The notes under the pieces are model-generated. The model was given only the letters and a program-made list of their open reading frames with translations. It was not told the DNA's origin and ran no database searches. The position numbers were made by a program, and so were the translations under genes. Shown in pieces: positions 44,944 to 57,000 of a stretch of DNA of 64,000 nucleotides; position 1 is the stretch's first letter; each line of letters begins with the position of its first letter. Source of the DNA: Eudorina sp. 2006-703-Eu-15 (Eukaryota > Chlorophyta > Chlorophyceae > Chlamydomonadales > Volvocaceae); assembly GCA_003117195.1 (NCBI GenBank), contig BDSI01000005.1, positions 1,100,857-1,164,856 on the forward strand, written 5' to 3'.

Positions 44944-47690
44944 GTTGTTGTTGCTGTTTTCCCTTCTTCAGCCGCTGGGCAAGTGTGGTGACGGGCGCTG
45001 TGTGGTTGGCAAAGAAACCCGGGACGCCGTGTGTGCTCTGGAGCGGTCTGGATGCCAGGTGGTACCTGGCGCGCTGCACTCCGGTTGGTGACGTTGCGCG
45101 TCGACCTGGGGCGATGGGGCGATGGTCGACCCGCTCTTCTCCTGGGCTGCGCGTGCAGCGACCCGACCCCTGGTCTGGGTCGGACTGACCGGCCGCTGCC
45201 GCAGCCGTTGCAATCAAACTCAAATGCCGCTGTTCGATGGGACACTAGGGTGAGAGCAATGGCTGTTGTGGAGCAGCAGTTGCCGACAGTTGCCGCTGAT
45301 TCTGGGCTCCGGGATGTGTGTGTGTGTGTGTGTAAAAAATACTGGGCCGCGTGTATGTGTTGAGGGATCGTCGTTCGCGGGTTGATGTGTGATAGCTTGC
45401 GAGATAATGCCCGGGGCTGAGCCATTCAGTTGGGGGGTTCCATAGGGTTTCCAGCAGGCCCTTTCCAGCAGGCCAGGCGGTGACCGTCATGCGCTCGCAT
45501 GACAAGGTGTTGCATCTGCGGGGGCGCGCGGACACCAGCGCTCTGGTGTGGGGCCCGAGGACGGCGTCTGGTGCCGCGGTCCGCTTCCTTGCGGCTTCGT
45601 TGTGGCCGGCAAGGGACCGGACAGGCCGGGCCAGCGGCCGTGAGCACAGGGCGCGTACTGGTTGGCGACGACGATTCGATTAGAGAAGCATGGCGCGCAA
45701 ACAGCTGCTGCCCCAAGGGTGCGGAGGCGGCGGCTGTGCCTGCCCCCACTCCGCCCGTCGTTAAATGGCATCATCGACGTGGCACTACTTCAATGAAAGA
45801 CGAGGGGCTTGGTGGCCACCGCTGTGTTGGAATGTACGGCTTGGCGGCTCGCTGTTGTTAACGTCAGGGGTGGGTGCTATTGCAGAGGTCACGCAGCGCT
45901 TGCTGCCGCATCGTTCGTTGCGCGACGCGGGGCACAGGTGCGCGGCCCATACATCCATTTGAGCAGCCAGCGATTGAGCAGCCAGACATGGCTAGGTGAG
46001 CTTTCGGGAAGGTGTCCAGGACAATGGGTTGGCGTTTGGTTCTCTGTCCCCGCTCGTCAGATCAAGAATATTTTTGCAAATCGTTTCCAGCTTTTTCGAC
46101 ATCGGATGGGGACCCATGCATTCGGGGTTGCGTTGCTGCTGTTGGACGCACATGGGTGAAGTGAAGAGGCAAGCAGGGCGTTGGGATGGACATTCAGAGC
46201 GTTGTTTTTATGGAGAGCAGGCCAGTCTCCGTGCGCAGGTTTAAGGGTGTGCGGTGGAGTAGCAAGGTGGGCACCGGATGTGGAAACGACAGAGGACACA
46301 GGGAGGAATGGAGTATGAGTACGAAGCGGGGCGCAGGCCTTCAAGACGGCTGGCAGCCCAGTGGGCGATCGCCCCGCAGAGCGCACCACCCGCGACCGCG
46401 ACGCTAAACAACAACGTTCTCAGAGCACCTGCGGGCGTGTGCTGCGGCCGTGCCCTCGCTGAGTTGCCGTATGGCCGGCCGGGCATGCATGATTGCATCC
46501 TGGCCGCGAGCGCAATTTGAGCGGTGGGGGCCTCGCGGTTTTGCTGTCGCCCTCCTGAGGCGCGCGGCAACCGGTTTGCGCGCTGGTCGGAACATGCTTG
46601 CACGTGGCCGCCGAGCTCTGGGCTGTGGATCGCGGGATGCCTTTTCTGTGGCGGAACTCCTTTTTTCCCTTCGGGAGTGGCGATGGTGGGCGTGCAGCCG
46701 TAGTCGCGTTGGGGCAAGGGCGGAGCGGGAGGAGTGGTTCGGACAGCTCTCCGTGACACCACCGCGTTCTGCGCCTCCTCGGGTTCGTTGTGCCCCGGGG
46801 GCGCAACGTCCTCCCGGTTCGCCCGGACGCTTGCGCTGGCACTTTCGCTGCGTGGGTGTGGGTGCGAGCGGTGTTTGGGTTGACGGTGAGAGAAGATGCC
46901 GTGAGGGGGCAGGGGGTGGGAGGGCCCATCCTGCGGGGCCGGACGGAGCACGCTGGATCGCTGGGGTCGACCGATCTGACAGCTTTGAGGATCCAAGTGC
47001 ATTGAGGCGTTGACCGAAACTTGCCGTTGATGCCGTGCTGTTGACGGGGCGCAATCCACCTGTTGGGGGGGCCAAGGGGTACAAGCGGATTTGGTGGTGG
47101 GGCGGTGGTGGTGGTGGTGGTGGTAGTGGTTGACCTGATGCAGGTCCATCTGTGCGCGCATATGGCGTTTTTTCTTTAATGCCCACACAGATTGACGCAG
47201 AAAAACGTTTGTTAATGCCCGCAAGGTTGACTTGTTCACGCGTGTTGTCCGGGAGGAGCCGTCCCTGACCATGGTACGGATACGGGGGAAATGATTTACC
47301 GCCAGTGAAGCTGCGCAGCCAGGCAGGGCGGCTGTCGCGAGGGGTTTGAGAGCAATCACACGGTTTGGTTCGGTTTGGTTTGGTTTGGCTGCACATATCG
47401 GTGTGGAGGGCCCCAGCCTGTGCAGCTGCACAGTGCGTGGGTGCGTGGCCCCGCGTGTGCCATCGAGGACGCATACCTGACCCTCCGTGCTGGATGCTGG
47501 GCGCGTCCAATCGATGCCAGGGGTACGAGCATCCTTGGACACCGCCATCCATGACCAGGACCGCTTTGGGGCTGTGCCGCAACGGGCTTGTTTCTTCGCC
47601 ATTGCGCATGGGTTGCTGCGGCGGTTTCGGTAGGAAGCGCGCCGAGTGTGCGGTCGGGCGCTTGAGGGCCCCTGAGGACAGCGACCGACA

Positions 47691-47716
47691 GACCGACCGA
47701 CCGACCGACCGACCGA
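47691..47716. repeat. GACC microsatellite
   Basis: Six and a half GACC units in a row, with a related GACCGACA just before. Confidence 0.8.
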
Positions 47717-48918
47717 GGTCCACTCGCAGATCATGTCGGCGGGTTCAAGTCACCGCCACAGCGCATTGGGCACGGTGAGGAATGCAATCGAGTCGACAGC
47801 GGGACCGCCAATACCCAAACGACGCAGCGCTGCGTCGGCGGTCAGGTCAATCACCGCCGGGGTCCATCGGGCGACGAAGGACGGGATCGCTGAATTCGGG
47901 CGGCGAATGGCGTCCAGCGCGGGGGCCGTGGTGGCTTGGCGCAACCGACCGCTGCCCCGACATGTGAGGGCGGCAGCAGCGGAGACAGCCGATAGCAGGG
48001 ATAGTGTGGTAGAGCGTTTCTGGCTAGCGGACGAGGAAGGCGGTGGTAGCTGCCATCGGCAAATAGCTGGCAGCAGCGGCAAAATAACTGGGGAGGCCAG
48101 CAGTAAACATACAGCTGCCAGCCTTGGAATAGCCATATGGGGGAGCGGCGCAGCAAGCTGGCTCCGACAGCGCAGGCGTTCTGGCGCAGGAAAAAACAAT
48201 CGGCAGGCCGAGGTGAAGCGTGAAATCTGAAATGGATATATCCTTGTCCGCGGTCCGCATTTTTTCGCGTGGGTAGTTCTGAGACGGGTTTGCCTTGCGT
48301 GCTGCGTGCTGGGACCCTCCCCTGTTATAAATGTCAGAGGAAGCGGGCGAGCCTGGTCTGGGTCTGACTCGTACATGGTGCTATATTAGGTCTCAGTGCT
48401 CCTCCTGGGAGCTCCCTGTTGGACTGGCGAACGGAAAAGTCTTTTACCAAGCTACCGAATCATGGATGGGTCCTTGCCTGTGCATGCCTCGTTGATTTTG
48501 GCCTGCGCGACTGCGTCAGGCGTCCATTGTTTACTGGGGGGGCTTGTGGCGCTCTCGGTGCGCCACTGAGGGGTTGCGGCGCAGCGACGCCGAATCTGTT
48601 ATGGGATACCGGAGGCCGGCAGGCCGCACCTTGTCGAGGTCGAGGAAAGGGAGAGAGGCGCACGCAGGGCTGGTTCGTCCTCACGCCAGGCCCCGTCTCG
48701 CTGCGCGATCCCACAAGATACTCGGTCGCTGGCCTTGCGATCTGCCGCACGACGGGGCCCAATGTGTGGATTTCATTCAGCGGCGGCAGCGGCATCGGCC
48801 GGTTTGTTCCTCCGCCGGTCCAAGCGATGGGGGGACACGGGCGCGTGTCGCAGCGACGGTTGGTCCGGTCATAGCGGCGCTTGTGGCGCTGGCTGTGGCT
48901 GTGATGAGCCGGTGTGTG

Positions 48919-49591
48919 TGGATCGGTAGGTGCCGAGGCTGGAGACGGTATGTCCAGGACTCCAGGTAGGGCTCCAGGCGCAGGGACCAGGGAGACGTGT
49001 CGAGGGGCCGGGCTCATGCCGCCCGTGGCTTTCGCTGCTCCGAAACCACACGAGGCGCGCCGGTGTCGGTGCCGGTGGGACCGGTGCGTCGCTGGTAGGA
49101 TGGAGGGGCGGGCTCGGATGCGGAGCTGCCAGGGTACGGTTGCGACACGGTGGGGCAGCGGGTGCTCGGTGGCGGGTTGCGCCGCGGGCGTGTGTGCATG
49201 AGCGCACGGGTGTGGTGCGGCACCCGCCGGGTTTCGGAGAGCGCGCACCCGGCGTGCGTGCGCAGCAAGCCCCACGGCAACTGCGCTGCGGAGGTACGTA
49301 CGGTACGCGGGGACAGGGTACGTGCGGGCCCCGGAAGCGCTGCGGCCCCAGAGTCGCGTCTGGGCGCCGCCGGCATCACATGGGGCATATACGGTCAACT
49401 GCACCTCGGCACCGGACACGGACATGGGGGCGCTGAAGCGCAGTTTTCGGTACGCGGGTGCGGGTCCGTCTGCCGCGCTCTGGCGCGTGTTTTTCCTGTG
49501 GCAGCAGCGGTGGCGGCGGCGGCGGCAGCAGTACCCGGCGGTATGTGATTATGATGGGCCGCCGCAGGTCGCGGGGCCGGCGCCATTTTGA
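48919..49591 (+). CDS. Doubtful Cys-rich gene fragment
   Basis: A frame with a strong GC bias at third positions runs to a TGA at 49589-49591: AYTVNCTSAPDTDMGALKRS, WRVFFLWQQRW and DYDGPPQVAGPAPF. A GTACGT donor at 49294 and a CCCCAG acceptor before 49352 join it in phase to a Cys-rich frame (GYGCDTVGQRV, CMSARVWCGTRR, KPHGNCAAE). The intron would be only 58 bp. Upstream, a hydrophobic stretch GPVIAALVALAVAVM near 48.87 kb could be a membrane segment, but I cannot connect it. No family is recognised, and competing frames on + and - are also open, so this may be non-coding. Confidence 0.22.
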
Positions 49592-50092
49592 GCATTTTGT
49601 GGTTCGGCGGCCGCGGATGGGGTCTCGGCATGTATGGGGTCTTGTAACACCTGGATTTGTGACAAAAGGGGGAACGGTGGAGAGGGGCACAACTTGCCAA
49701 CCATGCCAGGGGCACAGCAACGACGTAGCTGCGACGAAGGGGGGACCATTTCTTTTTGCTGTCCTGGTGTTGCGGCGACGAGATGGCAGGTAGGTCCTCA
49801 GAAGCAGCGCGTCACTGTTGAGGTGTGGGGATAGGCTGCAAGTTTCGTCCGTCGGAACCGCGATGAGTGGCCAGGAAGGCACGCAGCACGGTCGGTCAGA
49901 CGGGGGACGCGTAGGACAGTCTGCAGCGGCACGCACCCATTCAATCCTGCACGTGCAAACGATATGTAAGCAGCAGACCTCTTAACTTGTTGTCTGGCTT
50001 TCGCGCATCAATACACCGTCTGACGGGGATGATTCTCGCTGCGCAGGGCCTGGGGGCATCATCACACGCTGGATCGCCTATGGAGGTGCACC

Positions 50093-50174
50093 GCCTGCGG
50101 TCGGAAGGCAAGGTACTGTCCAGTTTCAACACTTGTCATGAAACTGGACAGCACCTTTCCTTCCGACCGCAGGC
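50093..50174. repeat. 36-bp foldback (inverted repeat) with 10-nt loop
   Basis: Left arm 50093-50128 (starts GCCTGCGGTCGGAAGG) and right arm 50139-50174 are inverted copies with only two mismatches in 36 positions; the loop is ACACTTGTCA. No target-site duplication is visible at the ends. It could be a microRNA-type precursor hairpin or a tiny foldback element. Confidence 0.85.
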
Positions 50175-51476
50175 ACCAGTTTTAACCATGTGTGTAGTAA
50201 CAGAGAAATCGTAGGGCACCACGTCGCATCGGGCGTGCGCTGCGCGGCTGAGACGACCTGGGAAGCCAAGACGGAGGCCCCGGGCAGACGGCAAAGCTGG
50301 GACAGCTGCCGTGTGCGGGTGAGGGGCGGGACGGCCTGTGCATGTGGGACGGCGGGAAAGGTCTGTCCAAGATCGACAAACAGAACCGGGTATGCGCGAA
50401 CCAGTGTGCCGCGCGAGGATCACAGACGGCTTTGGCATCGACCCAACTGCGCGATTGGCAACCCTGATGGACCGTGCAACCTCGAACCCATCCCGGGTGC
50501 GTACTCATCTAGGGTACGGTACGATGCACGATGCCAATCTGCGCCCGTCGGGCCGCCGCACGCTGTGGGCCCCAGACCGCACCAACGTAACGCTTTTTGA
50601 ACTACTGCAGGCGAAGGCTCACCTAGACACCGCTGCATTGTGCAGCGACCAGCAACTTTGCAAGGAGAAACTGCACGAGTCAGTCGAGCTGAATTGCGCG
50701 GCACGTGGCCAGCGTCGCGTCAAAGAAGACGCCCTGCGGTCCCGCAGGCACACAGAGGCCTCTGCGAAATGGTCCAGCTTGCGGCCCTTCTCGTCCCGCC
50801 TCCGACCTTTCTTCGCCGCGGAGGCGCCCCTCGTCAGACCTCCCAAACCGATCCAGCCCAGCCCAGCCTAACCCAACCCACAACAATATTGGCATATATG
50901 TTTGATTAGCTTAGTGCCTTCCTCACGGCGCTTCCCATCTCAGCGGCCATGCGCGTGCACATCTGCGTTCAAAACATGCGGCACGCATTTAAAACACGCG
51001 GCACGCGCGGGCGCCGTAACGGCGTCTCCGGCCAGCTCATCCCACCATGTATACCAACCGTATTGCGAACGAGCAACGACATAATATTTATGTGCAACGA
51101 AATTAAGTTGCAGAATGGGGCCGGCCCTCTGGAGTGCGAGCACCGTACACTGCCGACCCGCGACTGAGTATCAACCACCGACCCGGCGCCCGACCTATCC
51201 GGGTCGTTCATCCGGCGCACCCGCTCTGCCCCGGAGAGCCGCTCGTCGACCACTCAATACATGACAGCCTCTTCCCAATCATAGGTGCATTTCCACACAC
51301 CCCGCTTGCGCAGTAAGCCCTCAATCAAATCACCTGTAAGCAACTCAGCGCACCCAGTCACACGGCAGCCGTCACCACATCGCACCGTACGCCCTCTACC
51401 GAGGCCCCCGTAAGCCCCGTGGCCCCCCGAGTGTGAACCCTCCGCGACCCCTCCCTGCCACTCTCCTCTCTTATCC

Positions 51477-51620
51477 CTCCCCTCCCCTCCCCTCCCCTCC
51501 CCTCCCCTCCCCTCCCCTCCCTCCCCTCCCCTCCCCTCCCCTCCCTCCCCTCCCCTCCCCTCCCTCCCCTCCCCTCCCCTCCCTCCCCTCCCCTCCCCTC
51601 CCCTCCCCTCCCCTCCCCTC
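51477..51620. repeat. CCCCT/CCCT microsatellite
   Basis: About 144 bp made only of CCCCT units with occasional CCCT units, strongly strand-asymmetric (pyrimidine on +). Confidence 0.9.
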
Positions 51621-51964
51621 ATCAGCCACAGGCAAACACAACACCTCTTGCCTGTCAGCACCCCGCCTTCACTCCACCCCGTGACCCCACCCTCCGCTCC
51701 CCTGAACCCACATCACACCCGTCCTTCCCTCCCGCCACCAGTCACCCACCCACCAGCCAGCCTTACCGCCGCTGCGAGCCCACACGACACCGGCCCCCGC
51801 CGGTGGCCTCCTGATGCCAGTGCCGCCGCCAAGCTGTATGGCGTCTACAACGTCTCTTCTCTCCACTACGAGCAGGCTGCCCTAGCAGCACCTCCCTCGC
51901 GCAAAACGGACGTCGCCAGACCGACCCGCGGGTCACACGGCCCCGCCGTACACCGACCGACGTC

Positions 51965-54900
51965 TCACGCCGCCAGAATGAAGTTGGCCACGTCGCTGAG
52001 CCCCGCCTCCTGGTAGGCGTCCGCCAGCTGGTCCCGAATGGAGTCGTACGACACCAGGTCGCCCGCCACCACGCGGTTCATCAGGGCCGTGGCGCGCTCC
52101 AACGCCAACTGTGTGCGTGTGTGGGAGGGTCAGGTCGATGGGGGGGGGGTGGCTTGGTGTGGTTGGGTGCGCTGGAGGGCCGTTGTGGTTGTGCAGCAAA
52201 CGCACCCAGGGATGGTCTAAACATGCCCGCCCGTCCCAAGCGCTGCTTCTCCCGCCTCAACTCACCTGCGTTGTTGTCTTGGGTTCCCGGTAGTTGAAGC
52301 GGTTGACGCTGGCGGAGGAGGCCGCCGCCGCCTCCTCACTCAGCAGGTACATCACCCGCTCCGCGTCCACAGGCAGCGCGGCGGTGGTGGCGACGGCCGC
52401 GAACGGCGCGCGCAGCGTCCACCACGGCAGCCGCAGGCCCATCCTGTACGGTATGTACGACGGAGCAGGCACCCCTGGAGTCAAGCCCGCCAGCTGATCT
52501 CCAAGTCGTTACAACGGTGTTTCTCTCTGGGATGGAAGCACCCGTCACGGGGACCACCGCGTCTGTCCCACGTCACGTCGCGTACGGCAATCCCCGTGCT
52601 CGCCCACATGACTGTGTCCGTTGCCGTAGCCGTTGCCGTTGCCCCCGAGGGCTCGAGGACCGGACAGGGGGGCTCGAGGACCGCAGTCCCTTGACCACCT
52701 AGCCCGAGAGCACCACCACTCGGACAGCTTCTAGTAGTACCGTTACGGTGTGGATAGGCTTCCGGGCCCTGTCTAAGGGTTTGTGCCGCGGTTTTATATG
52801 ATAGCTTCTGGCACCGGGCCTGCCCATCGAGGCCGAGGTCCGTTGGCAGCTGCCTCGGTTGGAAGCGGGACCCTCTTCCAGCACCTGATACTGCTGCTGC
52901 TGCTACTGCTGCTGCTACTGCTGCTGCTACTGCTGACGCGCTTTCCCCACGAGCTGCATCTCTAGACCCTCTCCCCCCACATCCTCCGGCCCCTCGCCCG
53001 CCACGCCGCCCCGAAGCCCGGCCTCACCCAAACCGGCCCGACCGGCGAGGCCGACCCCAAACCCACCGTGCCATGTCGCGGCCCTCCTCGTGCCGCCCCA
53101 GACCGCAGTACAGCTCCGACGCAAACTCGTACGGCCGAGCCCAGCCTGGGAAGTGGTTGTTCCGCATGTACCACTCCGCCGCCACCATCGCGGAGGTCTG
53201 CTCCACACATTGGGCAGGTACGGCAGGTACAGCAATGTGGTCAGGTACGACAGGGCGCGTACGACGGGTGCCCCCCATCTTGCAATGCCGCGGATGGATT
53301 AAGTCCAGGTTCTAGGTCCACTCTAGGGCCAGCCAACCCCTCCGCCGAATCTCCAATCCACTCCCGAAGCCCACTCCACCACCACCAAAGTCCCGTGGGC
53401 CCCCCTGGTTCGGAGCAACATTACACTCTTTCGGCGTGTCACCCGCTTCGAGGTTCAGCCTGCCCCTCTTCCACCCGGAGTTCCTCCATCCGTCGCACCC
53501 CACCCGCACTCGGTCCTCACGGGTGCCGTGCTCCGCACTTCCGCCCCTGCCCCCTGCTCCTGCCCCCTGTCCCCTGCCCCCTGTCCCCTGCTCCTGCCCC
53601 CTGCTCCTGCCCCCTGCCCCTGCTCCTGCCCCCTGCTCCTGCCCCCTGCTCCTGCCCCCTGCTCCTGCCCCTGCTCCTGCCCCCTGCTCCTGCCCCCTGC
53701 TCCTGCCCCCTGCTCCTGCCCCTGCCCCCTGCTCCTGTCCCCTGCTCCTGCCCCCTGCTCCTGCCCCATGCTCCTGCCCCATGCTCCTCCCCCCTGCCCC
53801 GGCCCCCTGTCCCGGCCGCAAACCGACCCCTCCACCCCAATGCTTCCCGGAACAGCAAGTCAGAGCACAAGGGGCAAACGCGGCGCCCCGCCTCACATTG
53901 TCCTTCCGGCCCAGGTGGCCCAGCGCCAGTCCCTCGCACACGTCCGGGAACATCCCCGCCTTGCGCGTCAGGTACATCGCCAGGGCCTGCTGCTGCTGCT
54001 GCAGCTGCAGCTGCTGGCTGGCTGAGGACGAGGAGGAGGAGGAGGAGGACGAGGAGGACGAGGCGGCGGCGCTGTTGCTGCCCCTAAAGCCAGCCGCCGC
54101 CACGTCCCCGGGTCGGAAGAGTCCCTCGACGTCCCGGCCAACCGCGTCCGCCAGGGGCCGCTCGGTGGCGCCGCTGCTGCTCGCCACGACGTCCTCCTCC
54201 GCAAGCAACCTGCTCCAAAAGAGGAGCGGGGTACGGTACGACAGCGGTACGACAGCGGTACGACAGCGGGAGATTGTTGGACGCCATTCAAACTGCTGTG
54301 GTGGGCCGGGCGGCGGGGCGTGGATTGGCAGGGGTGCCAGTGGCGGCTTGCCAGGTACCGGCGGCGAGTACACGCAGACTCGGGGACTCATTGTTTGTGA
54401 GAGGAGGGCGGACGATCTGTGCCAACCGTCCCGACTGTCCCAACCGTCCCAACTGTCTCACGCCTGTGGCCCACCCGGCGAGCCGCCACCCACCGGTGCA
54501 GGTACTCGTCGACGCTGCGCGCGACCAATGTCACGCCGACCGTCCCACGGGTCATGCACACCACCGGCAGCGGCATGTTCTGTGACCCAGACGAGGGGTG
54601 GGGACACAGAAATGAGGAGACGAGGCGGGAGGGTAAAAGCGGGGGAACGGAGACGGGTGGGTGAAAGCGGGGAAATGGAGGTCGGCAAGCACGCACACAG
54701 AACGAAAGAATGGAGATAGAGCACCCGGCCGGGAATAAAACACGGCAGGCGATGGAACACGCCCGCCCGAGGCGCCCCTTCAAATCCCGCTGGGGGGATA
54801 GCCAACGCCAACGCCAATGCCCCCAGCCAACGCCAATGCGTGACCCAGCTCCGTTCCTTAGCATGCCGTACCTTGTACTGCGACGGCTCCGGCCAGCGCA

Positions 54901-55775
54901 GCAGACATGTCACGTCCTCCCCCTGGGCCGAGAGGGGCACCAGCAGCGGGTGCAGACCCCGCCGGTCCGCGGGCGATAGCGACACTCCCCCGCGGGCCTC
55001 GAGAACCTGCGGCCATCGCCGCGGCAGCGGCGGCGACGACAGCCGCAGCGCGGCAGCAACAGGGGCCGGCACCATCATAGGTTAATCGTCGATAACCCGC
55101 AACAACAAAAACCACTCAGGCCAGCTTGGAGCGTGTCACGGCGTGGGCGTGGGCTGCGGATCCCGGCCGCGGCTGCCCCTGCAGCGGGTGCCGCCGCCAC
55201 CCAGTCACCCTCGATGCATCCTTTGGTCGTTACCTCGCTTGGTAATGGCTATGGTGGTAACGAATTGTTGGCTAAGAAACGATGCCCCTGGAGCACTTGC
55301 TGCTCCCTCGAGGTAGACGCCGCAGGACTGAGTGACTACCACTGCCTGGTAGCATGACCGAGTCCGTACCGGTTCCGTACTTCGTGCATCACGACAGCGA
55401 CGGGGATGACGGATGTGCAGCCGACCCAAATCATCGGTCCCGCCACCCAGGCCGCTGAACACATCCCAACCAAACTTTCAACCCGACCCAAACCCCCAGA
55501 CCCCGCCTCCCTCACTCCCTCCCTAACCCGCCACCCCTCCCTCCCGAACCCACCACCCCTCCCTCCCTCCCTCCCTCCCTCCCTCCCTAGGCACTCCGGC
55601 CCACCGGCCTCAAGTCCGGCTGCAACTGCATCCCTACCCGACCCTTCAACTCCCAACCCAGGGAGTGGCCGTACATGGGGACAGATGATCGGCGCCGTCC
55701 CACTCACCCGCATAAGGCCCTGCAACCGCTTGGGGGTCTGAGACACCGCAATCTCCTCCAGAAACACAGCCGTCT
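51965..55775 (-). CDS. Conserved protein of unknown function (5' exon(s) unresolved)
   Basis: Eight exons fit in phase (descending): 55775-55708, 55006-54872, 54579-54494, 54209-53897, 53197-53067, 52961-52885, 52474-52266, 52108-51965; 386 codons plus an unseen start in an exon ending in phase 1. Ordered segments in order: TAVFLEEIAVSQTPKRLQGL; HPLLVPLSAQGEDVTCLLRW; MPLPVVCMTRGTVGVTLVAR; SVDEYLHR; ALAMYLTRKAGMFPDVCEGL; MVAAEWYMRNNHFPGWARPY; EFASELYCGLGRHEEGRDMA; APSYIPYRMGLRLPWWTLRA; and a helical end ATALMNRVVAGDLVSYDSIR ... LSDVANFILAA. Two low-complexity inserts interrupt it: poly-Ser/poly-Gln in exon 4 and poly-Ala in exon 6. The pattern, ordered blocks with expandable inserts, suggests a conserved algal/plant protein, possibly plastidial, but I cannot name it. 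Introns hold a large minisatellite and a CCCT tract. Confidence 0.75.
52885..52935. repeat. CTG/CTA trinucleotide tract (coding)
   Basis: The tract encodes the AAAVAAAV run of exon 6 of the unknown gene; interrupted by CTA every fourth codon. Confidence 0.8.
53545..53815. repeat. CCCCTGCTCCTG minisatellite in an intron
   Basis: Units of 12 or 6 bp (CCCCTGCTCCTG, CCCCTGCC variants) fill most of the 699-bp intron between exons 4 and 5 of the unknown minus-strand gene. Translation gives Gly/Gln-rich artefact frames. Confidence 0.85.
55556..55588. repeat. CCCT microsatellite in an intron
   Basis: Uninterrupted CCCT units inside the intron between exons 1 and 2 of the unknown gene as modelled. 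Confidence 0.8.
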
Positions 55776-57000
55776 CTGCAGGGATCGCGGGCAGGGGCAG
55801 AAGGGTGCGGGGTTGTCTTGGGCGACGACGACGGGGGTTCCCCGGGCGTGGGATACAGGTAAACGGCGGCACGCGATGAAGGGGCACCAGCGGGCGTGCG
55901 GACGTCGGGCGGAAGGGAGCAGGCGGCGCTCCGGCATACCGCGGGCACGGTCGGGAAGGAGGACAGCGGTTCCGGTGTTCCGAGGGGTTAAGGGGGTAGC
56001 TCGAGGCGGGACTAAATGAGGACAATCGACAGGAAAGTGAAGGGCGGGGTGGCAGTCAAGGCCTGGGCAGCCGGGGGACGACGTGAGCGCGTGGTGCCCA
56101 GGCGGCACAGCTTGACTGTCATGCGCCAAAGCAGAGAATGGCCCGGAAACCATCCCAGCAGAATGCGTGGTCGGGTGGTCCAACCATGGATGCGAACGCT
56201 CGCAAAATTTCACACGCGAAGGCTGCGCAAGCGCGGCCGACACTGCGCACAGGAGCCAAAATGATTCGTACGGAAAACATCGACCGTGCCAAAGCGCCCG
56301 TCCGACTTTGGGGCAAAGTCGATCAGCGATGCGCCGGCAGACGGTTTCAGAGAACTCGACGTCGCTGCTGATCGCTCACCCGTCATTGCCTTCGATGCCA
56401 CATGCCGACTGCAAATGCTCGAATCGACCGGCGAAACGCTCAAGGTTTGGCTCCGCTGCAGCTTTTGCGCGCGACTATGTGCGCGGCCAACGCCGCGTAA
56501 ACAGCTCCTCATTTTAAGAAGCACCTCTTCAATCGCAATCCTAATTAAAACGCGATCTTATAACTTGTCGCTGAGAACTGAGACACGACCCTGTGTGAAG
56601 AGCGCGTAATTACAACGACTCCGGCCGCAGTTTGTAGAGTGAATTCTAGGTAGACTGTAAGACATTTGTGACACCCTTGCCTCCCTCGACCACTTTTCTA
56701 CGGCACTTTCCTACGACACTGACGCCGATTCTATTTTTGCGACACCTGCCATCAGCAAGAGTCTTCATTCAATCTGACCACGCGATATTCTTGATCGATA
56801 GGTTAGTGGTCAATTGAATGTCGTTTGGTTTGCTCGGATTCAGGTGCCGGAGCCGGCTTGTCGGTTCATGGAGTAGGTAGGTTGAAATGATAGTTTGTTA
56901 CATTTGCTTTGCAGCTGTATGTGCTTACTAATGGGTGTGCTACTTGATGTGGGCTTGTTTGCCTGGTAGGCGGCGCAGTCGGCTGGTCCGATCTTCAAGT
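55776..57000. other. Unresolved region: 5' end of the unknown gene and HAD promoter
   Basis: The missing 5' exon(s) of the minus-strand gene should lie here; a frame MTVKLCRLGTTRSRRPPAAQ (minus, near 56.12 kb) looks like a targeting peptide but has no good donor. At 56138-56609 two overlapping + frames (77 and 107 codons) with lower GC than the neighbours are open, without domains. The last 300 bp is AT-richer and probably the HAD promoter. Confidence 0.4.

Larger units (their letters stand above)
44548..48918. other. Gene-poor region, no supported gene
   Basis: The left end is the RRM gene's 3' UTR. Long frames occur on both strands at 45.5-47.7 kb because stops are rare in GC-rich DNA; two different minus frames of more than 430 codons overlap, and neither has a domain. 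Simple repeats include TG at 45315-45332, a GGT tract near 47.1 kb and GACC at 47691-47716. Confidence 0.4.
49592..51964. other. Intergenic region with foldback and microsatellite
   Basis: No gene is supported. Main contents are the 36-bp foldback at 50093-50174 and the CCCCT tract at 51477-51620. The right end holds the 3' UTR of the conserved minus-strand gene. Confidence 0.45.

Noticed and set aside
46241..47734. Two overlapping minus-strand frames of 497 and 439 codons
   Set aside because: Both are open over the same DNA in different frames, with His/Pro/Arg/Ser bias, a GACC repeat at the start and no domain or splice sites.
47750..48376. Minus frame with a signal-peptide-like MAIPRLAAVCLLLASPVILP
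   Set aside because: The hydrophobic stretch is attractive, but the rest lacks any domain, and the + frame over the same DNA is equally open.
53312..54391. Long minus frame with Gly/Gln repeats
   Set aside because: Only its first part is a real exon (54209-53897); the rest translates the intronic CCCCTGCTCCTG minisatellite.
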